A stretch of DNA of 64,000 nucleotides from Akkermansiaceae bacterium (GCA_013041925.1 JABDRB010000012.1:1-64000); one strand, 5' to 3'. Positions 43,379 to 53,000 are shown, counted from the first letter of the stretch. Numbers and translations: made by a program. The notes: generated by a model not told the origin, from the sequence alone.

Positions 43379-43407
43379 GCCATTTGGCATCGCACACACC
43401 ACCAGCC

Positions 43408-43761
43408 ATGAAAACACACCGACTCGTCATGCCAGGAGATCTGAACCAGTATGGGTTTCTTTTTGGTGGGAAAATGCTCAGTTGGGTCGACGAAGCGTGC
43501 TGGATTGCGGCGAGTTTGGATTTTCCACAGTGTCGATTTGTTACGGTGGGGATGGCAAAGGTGGAATTTCTTCACGGTGTTGGTGAGGGTGTGATCCTCG
43601 AGATTCATTGTCATAAAACGAAACAAGGAACCACCTCGGTTACTTATGATGTGGAGGTTCGTCGTGGGCGGCACAGTCAGGATGACGTCATTTTTTCCAC
43701 CTGTGTCTCATTCGTAAACGTCGATAAAAAGGGCGACAAATGCCGCATTTTCTGCGAGTAG
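43408..43761 (+). CDS. Hotdog-fold acyl-CoA thioesterase (YciA-like)
   Basis: A 117-residue single hotdog domain. Key segments are PGDLNQYGFLFGGKMLSWVDEACWIAA (the NxxGxxFGGxxLxWxD motif with the catalytic Asp) and TVGMAKVEFLHGVGEGVILE. The start MKTHRLVMP matches YciA/BACH-type proteins. It hydrolyses acyl-CoA; chain preference unknown. Confidence 0.9.
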   Translation: MKTHRLVMPGDLNQYGFLFGGKMLSWVDEACWIAASLDFPQCRFVTVGMAKVEFLHGVGEGVILEIHCHKTKQGTTSVTYDVEVRRGRHSQDDVIFSTCVSFVNVDKKGDKCRIFCE

Positions 43762-43776
43762 TCCGTCGCCCTTGTT

Positions 43777-45354
43777 ATGAAACGGATTGAAACGACGGAT
43801 ATCATTCTCGCCCTTGAAAAGTCTGAGGATCAGGATGCGTGGCGAAAAAAATGCGCGCGCAAACTTCGGGTTCACCCGAAGCAGATCAAGCAGATGCGAC
43901 TGATGAAGCACTCGATTGACGCGCGCCAAAAAGAGATCAAGGTGCAGTTGCGTATCGAGGTGGGGGTTGAAATGCCGCTGCCACCCGAACCTGATTACAC
44001 GGCGAGCTACCCGCAAGTGCCAGAATCAGGTCGCAGGATGATCATCATCGGCTGTGGCCCTGCTGGTATGTTTGCGGCGTTGCGGGCGATTGAGCTTGGC
44101 TGCAAACCCATTGTATTGGAGCGAGGCAAGGATGCGTCTGCGCGTCGCTTTGACCTTGGACCTATCATGCGGGAGGGGAGGGTAATTGAGGACTCGAACT
44201 ACTGTTTTGGAGAAGGCGGGGCCGGAACGTTTTCCGATGGGAAGCTCTATACCCGTGCCACCAAGCGTGGTCCGGTGAGAGACGTTTATGAAACCTTTGT
44301 CGCGCACGGCGCCCCACGGCGAATCCTGACCGATGCCCATCCGCATATCGGATCCAACTTATTACCCAATGTGGTCAAGGCGATCCGGGGAAGTATCCTA
44401 GAAGCTGGGGGGGAAGTGCATTTTGGTGCGAAAGTTTCCCAGCTACTCCGGTCCGATGACGGGAGGAAAATGGCTGGCGTCGCCACGGCAGACGGGCGTG
44501 AGTTTCTGGGGGACGCCGTGATCCTTGCCACCGGCCACAGCGCGCGGGATATCTATGAAATCCTGGCTAAGGAAAAGATCCTGATGGAAAAGAAGACCTT
44601 CGCCGTCGGGGTCAGGATCGAGCACCCCCAACCACTGATCGACAGCATCCAGTATCATTATCAACGCGGCACCGAGCGACCACGTATTTTGCCTGCGGCC
44701 AGTTATCGACTTGCTTGTAAGATCGGCGGTCGGGGCGTGCATTCGTTTTGTATGTGTCCGGGTGGATTCATTGTACCTGCTGCCACCGAAAACGATGAGG
44801 TCGTGGTCAATGGAATGTCATTGTCGCGTCGCGACTCGCCCTACGCCAATAGTGGAATGGTCGTGAGTGTGGAGCCTGAGGATACGGCTGATTTTGATGC
44901 AAAGTATGGGATTTTGGCGGGGGTTGCCTTTCAGAAATCGCTGGAAGTGCTGGCATCACAGCTGGGGGGCGGGATGCAAAAGGCACCAGGGCAGAGGGTA
45001 ACCGACTTTTTGGCGGCAAGAACATCATCGGACTTACCCGGAACGAGTTATTTTCCGGGGACGACGTCCACGCCATTGCACGAGGTGATGCCGGAATTTA
45101 TTGTCTCACGCATGCAAGAGGGGCTCCGGAGATTTGGTCACGGGATGAAGGGATATATCACGGAAGAAGCGGGCTTGATTGGATTTGAAACGCGCACCAG
45201 CAGCCCCCTGCGTGTGCCTCGCCAGGAAAATAACCTGCAACATCCAGATGTCGCGGGGCTCTACCCGTGTGCCGAGGGTGCTGGCTACGCAGGAGGGATT
45301 ATTTCTGCCGCACTCGACGGGATGAAATGTGCTGAAGCGGCGGCACGCGCCTGA
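43777..45354 (+). CDS. FAD-dependent dehydrogenase, COG2509-like
   Basis: A 525-residue flavoprotein. An N-terminal alpha/beta region (1-85) precedes the dinucleotide fold at about 88 (MIIIGCGPAGMFAALRAIELG) and the acidic VLERGK. Later segments are FGEGGAGTFSDGKLYTR, VILATGHSARDIYEIL, RGVHSFCMCPGGFIVPAAT and the FAD-closing YPCAEGAGYAGGIISAALDG. It is widespread among bacteria; the reaction is not established. Starts 15 bases after the thioesterase gene. Confidence 0.9.
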   Translation: MKRIETTDIILALEKSEDQDAWRKKCARKLRVHPKQIKQMRLMKHSIDARQKEIKVQLRIEVGVEMPLPPEPDYTASYPQVPESGRRMIIIGCGPAGMFAALRAIELGCKPIVLERGKDASARRFDLGPIMREGRVIEDSNYCFGEGGAGTFSDGKLYTRATKRGPVRDVYETFVAHGAPRRILTDAHPHIGSNLLPNVVKAIRGSILEAGGEVHFGAKVSQLLRSDDGRKMAGVATADGREFLGDAVILATGHSARDIYEILAKEKILMEKKTFAVGVRIEHPQPLIDSIQYHYQRGTERPRILPAASYRLACKIGGRGVHSFCMCPGGFIVPAATENDEVVVNGMSLSRRDSPYANSGMVVSVEPEDTADFDAKYGILAGVAFQKSLEVLASQLGGGMQKAPGQRVTDFLAARTSSDLPGTSYFPGTTSTPLHEVMPEFIVSRMQEGLRRFGHGMKGYITEEAGLIGFETRTSSPLRVPRQENNLQHPDVAGLYPCAEGAGYAGGIISAALDGMKCAEAAARA

Positions 45355-45425
45355 TCCGTCAGAGCCAAGGCACAAAAAACCTCACAGTCGATAAGGTGTG
45401 GCTCTTAATCAAAGATTGGGGACCC

Positions 45426-45461
45426 AAAAAAACCGCTGCAATCGATGGGATAGCAGCGGTT
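45426..45461 (-). terminator. Rho-independent terminator of tRNA-Ser
   Basis: On the minus strand a 9-bp stem AACCGCTGC / GCAGCGGTT with a 13-base loop is followed by seven T, just after the tRNA 3' end. Confidence 0.85.
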
Positions 45462-45469
45462 GGTGAAAA

Positions 45470-45560
45470 TGGCGGACCGACAGGGATTCGAACCCTGGAT
45501 ACCCTTTTGGGGTATACTCCCTTAGCAGGGGAGCGCTTTCGACCACTCAGCCATCGGTCC
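45470..45560 (-). tRNA. tRNA-Ser (GCU anticodon)
   Basis: A 91-base cloverleaf with long variable arm as expected for serine. The acceptor stem is GGACCGA pairing with TCGGTCC before discriminator G and encoded CCA. The anticodon stem-loop CTCCC-CTGCTAA-GGGAG gives anticodon GCT (reads AGC/AGU). The T-arm GGTTCGAATCC is canonical. Confidence 0.96.
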
Positions 45561-45711
45561 TAATCGATGTGTCGGCGGGCGACGGGCGTAGTTGGAACAT
45601 ATCGGGCGGGTTTCGTCAAGGAGTGATGATGGTGTTTTTGAAAATAATGTCGATTTGAGTGGAGCTGTCGCTGAGATGACAGAATCAACCCGTCCATCTG
45701 GGAATTGAAAA

Positions 45712-45739
45712 TTGTCATAGGGGATCAATCGGCTATGGT
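45712..45739 (+). promoter_or_regulatory. Possible promoter of pyk
   Basis: TTGTCA and TATGGT with a 16-base spacer lie immediately before the pyruvate kinase ATG. If used, transcription would begin at or near the start codon (leaderless mRNA). Weak -10, so tentative. Confidence 0.3.
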
Positions 45740-45745
45740 TCATGC

Positions 45746-47158
45746 ATGCACCTTAACAAGAACAGAAAGACCCGTATCATTTGCACACTGGGTCCGGCGA
45801 CGGATTCCGATGAGATGCTTGAATCCCTTATTTTGAGTGGAGCGGATGTGTTTCGTTTGAATATGAGCCATGCCAAGCACGACTGGGTCCGGGATATTTG
45901 CCCACGTATCAGGGAGATTTCGAAAAAAGTGGGTAAGCATACTGGGATCTTGTTTGACCTTCAGGGCCCGTCGATCAGGACGGGTGATGTGGATGGCGAA
46001 TTGGTGTTGAATGTTGGGGATCTGGTCGAGTTTCGGAAAAGGGGGAGTGAACCAACGGTCGAGCTCTCCACAACGGTGAACTATGACGGCCTGATGGCGG
46101 ATGTCTCCGTAGGCGATCGATTGATTGTTGATAATGGAAACCTGCTCATGCGGATCAAGGAGACGGGATCGGGTCGGATCATTTGTGAGGTGCAAACGGA
46201 GGGCACGATGGGTAGTCGGCGTCACATTAACCTTCCTGGGGTGCGATTGAATCTTCCGTCGTTGACGAAAAAAGACCATCAGGACTTGGCGGTGGCCTGC
46301 GACTGTGGTGTCGATTTTATTGCGGGATCGTTTGTGCGGGATGCGGATCACGTGCGTGAGTTGCGAAACACGATGTTAGAACGTGGTGGGGATGCTCAGA
46401 TCATCGCTAAGATCGAGGATCAGGAAGCGGTGCGGAATATAGATGCAATTATTGCGGAGGCGAACATGGTGATGGTGGCGCGTGGTGATCTGGGGATTGA
46501 GGTGAACATTGAGGAACTTCCGATTATTCAACGCAAGATCGTCAAACGTTGTATGGTGATGGGAACACGTGTGATTGTGGCCACCCATATGTTGGAATCC
46601 ATGCTGACGAACCCACTTCCGACACGTGCAGAGGTGACGGATGTTTCCAATGCTGTTTTCGAAGAGGCCGATGCCGTCATGCTGAGTGGTGAAACCAGTG
46701 TGGGGAAGTATCCCATTGAGTGTGTTGAGATTCTCAACCGTATTGCCCGCCGCATTGAGCGAAGTGGGGGGATGGGATACGGAAAGGAGGCGCTGTTGCG
46801 GACGGAACGACAGAAAACGGTTCGTGCTGCGGTGCAGCTTGCTGATTCCATCGCCGATGCCCGCGTGGTTGTGTTTACACGTCGGGGGAACATGCCTGTG
46901 CAGACGGCCTTGCTGAGACCTCATTCCTGTATTCACGCCTTTGCCCCGGATCCTGCCACATGCCGCAAGATCAATCTATCGAGGGGTGTGGTAGCGCGTC
47001 AAATTGATTTTGACGGGGGGCAGGATGCCATGCTGACTCGGGCGATTAAGGTGCTGAAGGATGAGGGTGCGGTCAAGGAGGGAACCCCTCTGGTGGTAAT
47101 TTCTGATATGGTTCAAAAGGGACAAGTCGTCGATTCCGTGTTGCTGATCCACGCTTAG
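45746..47158 (+). CDS. pyk: Pyruvate kinase
   Basis: A 470-residue glycolytic kinase converting PEP and ADP to pyruvate and ATP. Family parts: TRIICTLGPAT, RLNMSHA, LFDLQGPSIRTG, catalytic Lys in AKIEDQEAV, MVMVARGDLGIEV, THMLESM, PTRAEVTDVSNAV and LSGETSVGKYP. The C-terminal allosteric domain is present (about 345-470). Monocistronic or with the DUF3592 gene 20 bases downstream. Confidence 0.96.
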   Translation: MHLNKNRKTRIICTLGPATDSDEMLESLILSGADVFRLNMSHAKHDWVRDICPRIREISKKVGKHTGILFDLQGPSIRTGDVDGELVLNVGDLVEFRKRGSEPTVELSTTVNYDGLMADVSVGDRLIVDNGNLLMRIKETGSGRIICEVQTEGTMGSRRHINLPGVRLNLPSLTKKDHQDLAVACDCGVDFIAGSFVRDADHVRELRNTMLERGGDAQIIAKIEDQEAVRNIDAIIAEANMVMVARGDLGIEVNIEELPIIQRKIVKRCMVMGTRVIVATHMLESMLTNPLPTRAEVTDVSNAVFEEADAVMLSGETSVGKYPIECVEILNRIARRIERSGGMGYGKEALLRTERQKTVRAAVQLADSIADARVVVFTRRGNMPVQTALLRPHSCIHAFAPDPATCRKINLSRGVVARQIDFDGGQDAMLTRAIKVLKDEGAVKEGTPLVVISDMVQKGQVVDSVLLIHA

Positions 47159-47178
47159 CCATCATTTTTCTGAAGAGG

Positions 47179-47685
47179 ATGACAAGGATAACAAAAAAGA
47201 AGGAAGGCCATTTGGCGGCAAAGTTATTTCTTTGTTTGATCGGGCTGATGTTGATGCTGGCAGGTGGCGTCTTCGAGTGGTTGATGCTGCGCAGTTATAT
47301 GCACGCAAAGGCGAGTCGCGACTGGCCGCAGGTTGAGGCGGTGGTGTTGCGCTCGGTCATTGACGAACGACAGATCCATGGGTCACCAAGGGAATTCAGG
47401 CTCAATCTGCTCTATGGATATCGCTACGAAAATAAGGACCTAACGTCAGATCGGATCTCCCCACGCGGCGCGAAGTGGACGAAAGATGTTTCCGCGGCCA
47501 AAGAGCTTGCTAAGGAATACCCTGAGGGCTCATTTCACACGGCTTGGGTGCAGCCAGATCGGGCGGACGTTGCGATATTAAAACATGACACCAAAGCGGC
47601 AGGTTATACGCTGTGGTTTCCGGCGCTCATCATCGTTGGGGGTGGGGGGATGATTCTAGGCGCTTGGAAGCGCCCGAAGGTTTAA
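47179..47685 (+). CDS. DUF3592 membrane protein
   Basis: A 168-residue protein with two helices (about 15-35 and 143-160) bracketing a DUF3592-type domain: WPQVEAVVLRS, LLYGYRYENKDLTSDRI and YPEGSFHTAWVQPDRADVAIL. DUF3592 proteins have this TM-domain-TM layout and unknown function. It follows pyk closely. Confidence 0.85.
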   Translation: MTRITKKKEGHLAAKLFLCLIGLMLMLAGGVFEWLMLRSYMHAKASRDWPQVEAVVLRSVIDERQIHGSPREFRLNLLYGYRYENKDLTSDRISPRGAKWTKDVSAAKELAKEYPEGSFHTAWVQPDRADVAILKHDTKAAGYTLWFPALIIVGGGGMILGAWKRPKV

Positions 47686-47740
47686 TTCCTCACAGTCAGC
47701 GGGTTGACTCACTGATCTTCCATGTCTCTCTTTGCTGGAT

Positions 47741-50236
47741 CTATTCGGGAACCACGCGGGCTTTAGGGGGGCTACGAAAGAGGGGATCTTTTTTGCCGCG
47801 TTTGGGATTGGTGAACATCGTGGTTTGCCACTTAGGATCGGTCAGTGAGCCTTTTCCTTTAAACTGAAAAAGTCCCATGAAGGGTCTCAGCGGAATGGTG
47901 AAAAATCCAAACACGCCACGCGCATTCATGCGCACGAGCATGTTGATTTGTTTTTTCTCAAGATCAATATCTCCTTCACCGGTAAACTTTAACGAGCGTG
48001 TCGTTGCCAGGAAGTCACTGGAATACATCACGCCATCTTTAATGACATACGAGCAGGATGCATCCTTGGCTTTTTCCTCGGTAGGATTTCTCTTGCCGAG
48101 AACGACCCCCATTAATTGGGTGATGGGGCCGAGCATCGGGACAGAAAAAAGGTTTCCTTTTTCCAAGGCAAGCGCCCCCTTGCCGTTAAATTTTCGCATG
48201 TTGTCGTCTTCACCTTGAAAGTCGATACGGCCAGTGAGTAGTCCGCGCTCAGCCCCGAAGTCATAGAGTGCTCCGATATCTTTCAGGTGGAGCCTGCGCC
48301 ATTGCATGGACCCTTGATAGCGAGTGAGAGTTTTATGGGATGTATTGACCACAAGGTTACCGCTACAGGCACCTTGAAAGGTTTGAAATGTCAGGTCGTC
48401 GACCAAGACACGATCGTCATAAATCTTCACCTGAGCCTTGGTTCTGAGGAGGGTGAGGGGTTCGTCGAGGAAATCATAATTCATCGAATCGTGACTGCTG
48501 ACATCGATTATGAAGTTTGTCTGATCACCACCGGTCCTGAGGTCGAATGTCCCGCTGGCTCGGAGTCTGGGTGGTCGGTGAAATTGGTATTGCTCAACAT
48601 GGTCAGCCACGTTGGGAGCGAACAGCCTCACGATTGGCGCAGGCCAGGCGGTTCCTGTGATACGGGAAAGGCTCACGAGGTGGTTGCGGACGTCCACGGT
48701 AATGGAGTCGACACCTACACGGGCTGAGCGAGGGCCTCCGTGTTTTTTTCTGAGCACGTAATCGGAGTAATCGAAGTGGGCTCGGATATCGGAAAAATCG
48801 GAGTTCAGTCCACTGAGTGTGTAGTTACCACTCAGGCTGTGTAGGTCGGTGTCCATGAAGGTGAAATTTTCCAGTTTGGCAAAACCTGTAGCGACCCAGT
48901 CGGTGAGGTCGTTGCGGTTCATACTTCCCTTGGCCGTTAGGTGCACCTTGGACTGTGGCGTGAAGACCGCTCGCTTTAGGGTGGCCTCGGTGGATGAGTT
49001 GCGCAAAAAGGGAGCATACGCTGAAACAGGGAGGGTGGAATCGGCTTCGTAGAGAACGGCTTCATCTTTAAATAAAATCCGACCCTTGAGTTCACCCTCG
49101 GCGTGAATGGCGTGTAAGCCGGTTAAAAAAGTATCACGGCCGTTTGCTGAGAAATCTGTTTCGAGCTGTTCGAAGCGCGAGCCAAGGCAGGAAAAACCCT
49201 TAATCGTTGCGCTGCCGGTGGCAAGTAGGGCGGGTGTATAATGCTGATCGAAACTGATCTTGCCCGTGCACTGGATGGCGGGCGGGGTGGAAAAGGTGAA
49301 CGCATCCAGGATGTCGACACCGAAGAGTTGGCGTGCCAGTTTCTGAAGGTGCAAGGTGGAATCGGCTTTGAAACGACCTTCGCGTAGGCTCGGTCGGTAG
49401 TCGGCACGAGCGACGATCTTACCTGCGCTGTCTTCCATGGAAATATGATCCAGGGTGACCGTCTTATTTTTATAATCGCCGACGATTTTAATGTTGCGCA
49501 AGATGGCGCCGCTTCGTTCGAGTTCGGTGGCGGCGAGGGTGAAGTCCAGTCGGGCTGAATCGGGTTGGTCGATATTCCCTTCGAGGTTGAGCTGGAGGCG
49601 TGGTGCTTGCCCGTCGGGCCAGTGCCATTGGTTGATTTCCTTGATGATGCGTGCGATCAGTCTGATCCTCGCTGCCCGTGCGTCTTTTAGGGGTTTTGGT
49701 TGTTTGGCTCCATGGGGAGGGTCACTCCAGAGGTGGGCGTCCATCAAGATCTGGATACCCGCAATCGTACCTGAAATCTCGCGCGCCTCCATGCTGCGTT
49801 TGTTGGGGAGGTAAATATCCCCCTGAAGGTCGTTCATCGTCACCCGTGGACCATCGGGGTCGTCGGGATCGAGGGGGAGGGAGATGTCAGCATCCTTGAG
49901 CTTCACCTTATTGACGCGGACAATCCCGCGCATGAGTTTGGTTTTATCGACGTCGATGACGAGGCGTTCAAGACGGGCGACGACGTCCTCACGACTTTCA
50001 TCGGCGTATATCCGCACCCCATTTGCCACCATCCCGCGGGTGGGGTCGAAGCGTAAGCTCTCAAAATCTGCCACAATATCGCGATTTTCAAGCTCCTGGG
50101 CGATTCGTTCGCGCCATTGGTCGTTTAACCCAGATTGGTTGAGGTAGTAGGCGCCGCCCACCAACGATCCCAAGACGAGTCCTATGCCGAGCACAAGAGC
50201 AAATCGTAAGTGGATGAAGATGCGACGGCGCAGCAT
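47741..50236 (-). CDS. AsmA/TamB-like envelope protein
   Basis: An 831-residue protein with one N-terminal membrane helix (about 11-31) and a long beta-rich periplasmic part. AsmA-type marks: SLRFDPTRGMVANGVRIY, DISLPLDPDDP, the repeated strand patterns of the middle, and the C-terminal AsmA-like domain with GKGALALEKGNLFSVPMLGPIT and TGEGDIDLEKKQINMLVRMNARG. Such proteins are thought to form bridges for phospholipid movement between inner and outer membranes. It ends PLFRSPPKARVVPE, a basic tail. Convergent with the DUF3592 gene. Confidence 0.85.
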   Translation of the reverse strand: MLRRRIFIHLRFALVLGIGLVLGSLVGGAYYLNQSGLNDQWRERIAQELENRDIVADFESLRFDPTRGMVANGVRIYADESREDVVARLERLVIDVDKTKLMRGIVRVNKVKLKDADISLPLDPDDPDGPRVTMNDLQGDIYLPNKRSMEAREISGTIAGIQILMDAHLWSDPPHGAKQPKPLKDARAARIRLIARIIKEINQWHWPDGQAPRLQLNLEGNIDQPDSARLDFTLAATELERSGAILRNIKIVGDYKNKTVTLDHISMEDSAGKIVARADYRPSLREGRFKADSTLHLQKLARQLFGVDILDAFTFSTPPAIQCTGKISFDQHYTPALLATGSATIKGFSCLGSRFEQLETDFSANGRDTFLTGLHAIHAEGELKGRILFKDEAVLYEADSTLPVSAYAPFLRNSSTEATLKRAVFTPQSKVHLTAKGSMNRNDLTDWVATGFAKLENFTFMDTDLHSLSGNYTLSGLNSDFSDIRAHFDYSDYVLRKKHGGPRSARVGVDSITVDVRNHLVSLSRITGTAWPAPIVRLFAPNVADHVEQYQFHRPPRLRASGTFDLRTGGDQTNFIIDVSSHDSMNYDFLDEPLTLLRTKAQVKIYDDRVLVDDLTFQTFQGACSGNLVVNTSHKTLTRYQGSMQWRRLHLKDIGALYDFGAERGLLTGRIDFQGEDDNMRKFNGKGALALEKGNLFSVPMLGPITQLMGVVLGKRNPTEEKAKDASCSYVIKDGVMYSSDFLATTRSLKFTGEGDIDLEKKQINMLVRMNARGVFGFFTIPLRPFMGLFQFKGKGSLTDPKWQTTMFTNPKRGKKDPLFRSPPKARVVPE

Positions 50237-50292
50237 GAGGTGCCTAATCTAGCCTGAAATGAGGGAGGGCGCAAGGCAGCTCGCTGGAGAAA

Positions 50293-50616
50293 TTAGGTTT
50301 TTGATCCGTCATCAACGATTTCACCGGCTTCGATCGCGGCCATGCGTTGGCGTTCTTCTTCATGGGAATGGATCTGAAGGCCAACGTGAATATCGTGTCG
50401 GGCCGCCGCGGCTCTCATCACATGACGGATCGCACTGGCGGTAAATCCGTTGCGACCAATGAGCATGGCAACATCTGACTGGGCAACCACGAGGCGGAAG
50501 TTGATGTTATTTTCGTCTACCTCCGCCACGCGCAGTTGGGCTTGGTCGGGGTGCTCAATAAACTGCAACGCGATAAACTGGAGAAATTCCTTAATCTGAT
50601 CCGTGGTCTCTCGCAT
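50293..50616 (-). CDS. KH-domain RNA-binding protein (KhpA-like)
   Basis: A 107-residue protein. The KH GxxG loop is in LIGRNGFTASAIRHVMRAAAA, after the strand NINFRLVVAQSDVAM. Typical KhpA proteins are about 75-85 residues; this one has a C-terminal extension ending in EAGEIVDDGSKT. An ATG seven codons upstream is also in frame. A KhpB-like gene lies in this window (42929), so the pair may act together though not adjacent. Confidence 0.87.
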   Translation of the reverse strand: MRETTDQIKEFLQFIALQFIEHPDQAQLRVAEVDENNINFRLVVAQSDVAMLIGRNGFTASAIRHVMRAAAARHDIHVGLQIHSHEEERQRMAAIEAGEIVDDGSKT

Positions 50617-50700
50617 ACCAGTAAGATGGAATCTCATGGGCGGGATGTCGAGCCAAACTCTGCACCGACAAATAAATTGGCAAACTGGTAGTTCTTAGCA

Positions 50701-50729
50701 TTGACCCGAAACCCACTCTCGCATAGGTA
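50701..50729 (+). promoter_or_regulatory. Candidate promoter of purC
   Basis: TTGACC and TAGGTA separated by 17 bases. Predicted start near 50736, about 90 bases before the purC ATG. The -10 is weak but resembles the TAGGTT of the rnpB candidate. Confidence 0.35.
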
Positions 50730-50827
50730 ATCACGCATGAAATCACTGGCCTCAATTGATGGGGAGGTTTCATTCCGCTGACTGCAATATCACCACAACC
50801 TACTACAAAACCCACTACAAAAATATC

Positions 50828-51931
50828 ATGAGTTTATCCAACCTTGCCATCGCAAAAACAGACGATCTGCCGATCCGGCACGAAGGGAATGTGCACAGCG
50901 GGAAAGTGCGATCGGTTTACTGGCTGACGGCTGACGATAGTGCACGCATCTGTGAAGAGCGTGGCTACGATGTGGTTCCTGGCACGCTTCTTGGTGTCAT
51001 GGTGATTAGCGACCGGATTTCTGCTTACGAGATCATTTGGCAAGGGGAGGACGGCTTGCAGGGGGTTCCTGGCAAGGGGGCATCGCTCAACGCGACGGCA
51101 TTGCATTGGTTTAAAGAATTTGAAAAGGCAGGATTGGCGGGCAATCATATTATGGAGTCGCCTCACCCGTTGGTGTGGATCGTTCAGAAGGCGGCCCCGG
51201 TCATGGTGGAGGGGATCGCGCGCCAGTTTATCACGGGCAGCATGTGGCGTGGTTACGCGCGTGGCGAACGCAGCATTTGTGGTATTCCGTTACCGGAGGG
51301 GTTGGAAAATGGACAGAAACTCGATCAACTTCTGATTACTCCGTCTACGAAAGGTATTCTTTCGGGCATCCCAGGTGTGCCTGAAAAGGATGACGTGGAT
51401 GTGACCCGTGATCAGATCCTTGGAAATTTTGATGCGTTTGCGTTCCATTCTGCTGACGATGTTTCCTGTTATGAAAAACTCCTTGCGGAAGGGTTTAAGA
51501 TCATTGCCGATCAAGCCGCCCAAGCTGGGCAACTCCTGGTCGATACCAAGTTTGAGTTTGGTTATATCCCGAATGCTTCAGGTGATGGATATTCGATGAT
51601 TTACATCGATGAGGTTGGCACACTTGATTCATCGCGCTATTGGGATCAATCGGCCTATGCCGATGGCCAAATCGTCGAGAACTCGAAGGAGATGTTCCGC
51701 AAGTTTTTGTGTGATTCCGTGCCTGAAGCGGATGTGCTCCTCAATAAGGAGCGGATGGATGAACGCGACGCACTCGGAAAATCATTTAAGGTGCCCGTCG
51801 ATGCCTTGATGGCAACCAGTGAACTCTACAAGAGCACCGCCGAAAAACTCACCGGCCAGCCCGTCCCAGAAATCACGGACGCACGCCAAGAAATCCTCAA
51901 TGCTCTGGCAGAATTCGGCCTCGTCGATTGA
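50828..51931 (+). CDS. purC: Phosphoribosylaminoimidazole-succinocarboxamide synthase
   Basis: A 367-residue SAICAR synthetase of purine synthesis. Family features: SGKVRSVYWL near the N-terminus, LGVMVISDRISAYE, PHPLVWIVQKAAPVMVE, ARQFITGSMWRGYARGE, and the metal/nucleotide region LVDTKFEFG and YIDEVGTLDSSRYW. The longer form with about 100 extra residues matches some non-proteobacterial PurC. The start was set at MSLSNLAIA after an A/C-rich leader without Shine-Dalgarno. purL is 5 kb away on the other strand. Confidence 0.94.
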   Translation: MSLSNLAIAKTDDLPIRHEGNVHSGKVRSVYWLTADDSARICEERGYDVVPGTLLGVMVISDRISAYEIIWQGEDGLQGVPGKGASLNATALHWFKEFEKAGLAGNHIMESPHPLVWIVQKAAPVMVEGIARQFITGSMWRGYARGERSICGIPLPEGLENGQKLDQLLITPSTKGILSGIPGVPEKDDVDVTRDQILGNFDAFAFHSADDVSCYEKLLAEGFKIIADQAAQAGQLLVDTKFEFGYIPNASGDGYSMIYIDEVGTLDSSRYWDQSAYADGQIVENSKEMFRKFLCDSVPEADVLLNKERMDERDALGKSFKVPVDALMATSELYKSTAEKLTGQPVPEITDARQEILNALAEFGLVD

Positions 51932-51953
51932 TCGCCACGTGACTGGGCGGGCA

Positions 51954-52550
51954 TCATCGTATCGATAATGCCTGCTCGATAAATTGGAGGATTTCGCCGC
52001 GTCCTTTGCCTGATTTCGATGAGCAGGTGAAAATCCTCGGTAGGCCGTCACAGAAATCGGCCATCGACTCTTTGAACAAACCGATATTTTTTTCGACCAC
52101 GCCCCACTTCACCTTATCGGTTTTGGTGAAGACAAGGACAAAGGGGATCTGGTAATGCACCAGCCAGCTGGTAAACTCGAGATCCAGTTTTTGAGGTGTG
52201 TGGCGGGAGTCGATCAAGACAAACACACAATCTCGGTTCTCGCGGTTGACCAGATAATCAGAGACAAACTCGTTGAACTTTTCACGATCCTTTCCCGGTG
52301 CTTTGGCATAGCCGTAGCCAGGGAGGTCGACCAAGGACCACTTCTTGTTGATCAGAAAAAAATTGATCATCCGCGTGCGCCCCGGCTTGCTGGAAACAAT
52401 CGCCAGATCCTTCTTGTTGGTCAGCGTGTTGATCAGGGTGGATTTGCCAACATTGGATCGACCAATAAAGGCAAACTCCGGTAATTCTGATTCCGGACAG
52501 CTCTCGAAGTCGGGTGAACTGGTCTCAAAGGTGGCGGACTGAATTTGCAT
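51954..52550 (-). CDS. engB: Ribosome biogenesis GTP-binding protein EngB (YsxC/YihA)
   Basis: A 198-residue essential GTPase for 50S subunit assembly. G1 GRSNVGKST, G3 DLPGYGYA, G4 TKTDK and the KPGRTRMINFF switch region are intact. The ATG at 52550 was chosen; a GTG two codons upstream is also in frame. Divergent from hipBA with only 78 bases between start codons. Confidence 0.95.
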   Translation of the reverse strand: MQIQSATFETSSPDFESCPESELPEFAFIGRSNVGKSTLINTLTNKKDLAIVSSKPGRTRMINFFLINKKWSLVDLPGYGYAKAPGKDREKFNEFVSDYLVNRENRDCVFVLIDSRHTPQKLDLEFTSWLVHYQIPFVLVFTKTDKVKWGVVEKNIGLFKESMADFCDGLPRIFTCSSKSGKGRGEILQFIEQALSIR

Positions 52551-52603
52551 ACCCACTGATTGTCTGCAAATCCTCCCACTGGCAAACTAAAAAGCACACT
52601 TGA

Positions 52604-52622
52604 TAAGAGTTGCTATCTTAGC
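52604..52622. promoter_or_regulatory. Overlapping dyads, possible HipB operator
   Basis: TAAGA-N7-TCTTA and GCTA-TCT-TAGC overlap just seven bases before the hipB start. Antitoxins of this type usually bind dyads at their own promoter; the match to a HipB site is inference. Confidence 0.3.
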
Positions 52623-52628
52623 TGTTAC

Positions 52629-53000
52629 ATGGCAAATTTTGCATGGATGGACAAAATAGAAGCTCTTAGCATACGTAATCCAGATGCCTTAATTCAGGTT
52701 ATTGGGCAGCGATTGCGCCGTCAGCGACTGGCAAAAGGCTGGACCCAGAAAGAGCTTGCCGAGCGTGCGGGCGTTAGTTTGTCCACGCTCAAGCTGATGG
52801 AGCATGAGGGAAAAGGCTCACTCCAACGACTCGCCAAGGTGGCCGTGGCCCTTGGGATCGATGGCGACCTACGAGCACTCTTTAGCGGGCAACGTAGTTT
52901 TGAATCACTGGAAGCGGTTGAACGCATTACGCGTCTGCGCGCGCCACGAAGAAAGATTGATCATGAACAAGAAAATTCAACAAAGAAGGGGAAGGTATGA
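52629..53000 (+). CDS. HipB-like HTH (XRE) antitoxin
   Basis: A 123-residue regulator. The XRE helix-turn-helix spans about 25-80 (IGQRLRRQRLAKGWTQKELAERAG, SLSTLKLMEHEGKGSL), followed by a Lys/Glu-rich tail. The start MANFAWMDKIEAL was preferred to a TTG 23 codons upstream that reaches into the divergent engB promoter region. Its stop overlaps the hipA start as ATGA, so the two are coupled. HipB-type proteins repress their operon and restrain HipA. Confidence 0.88.
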   Translation: MANFAWMDKIEALSIRNPDALIQVIGQRLRRQRLAKGWTQKELAERAGVSLSTLKLMEHEGKGSLQRLAKVAVALGIDGDLRALFSGQRSFESLEAVERITRLRAPRRKIDHEQENSTKKGKV

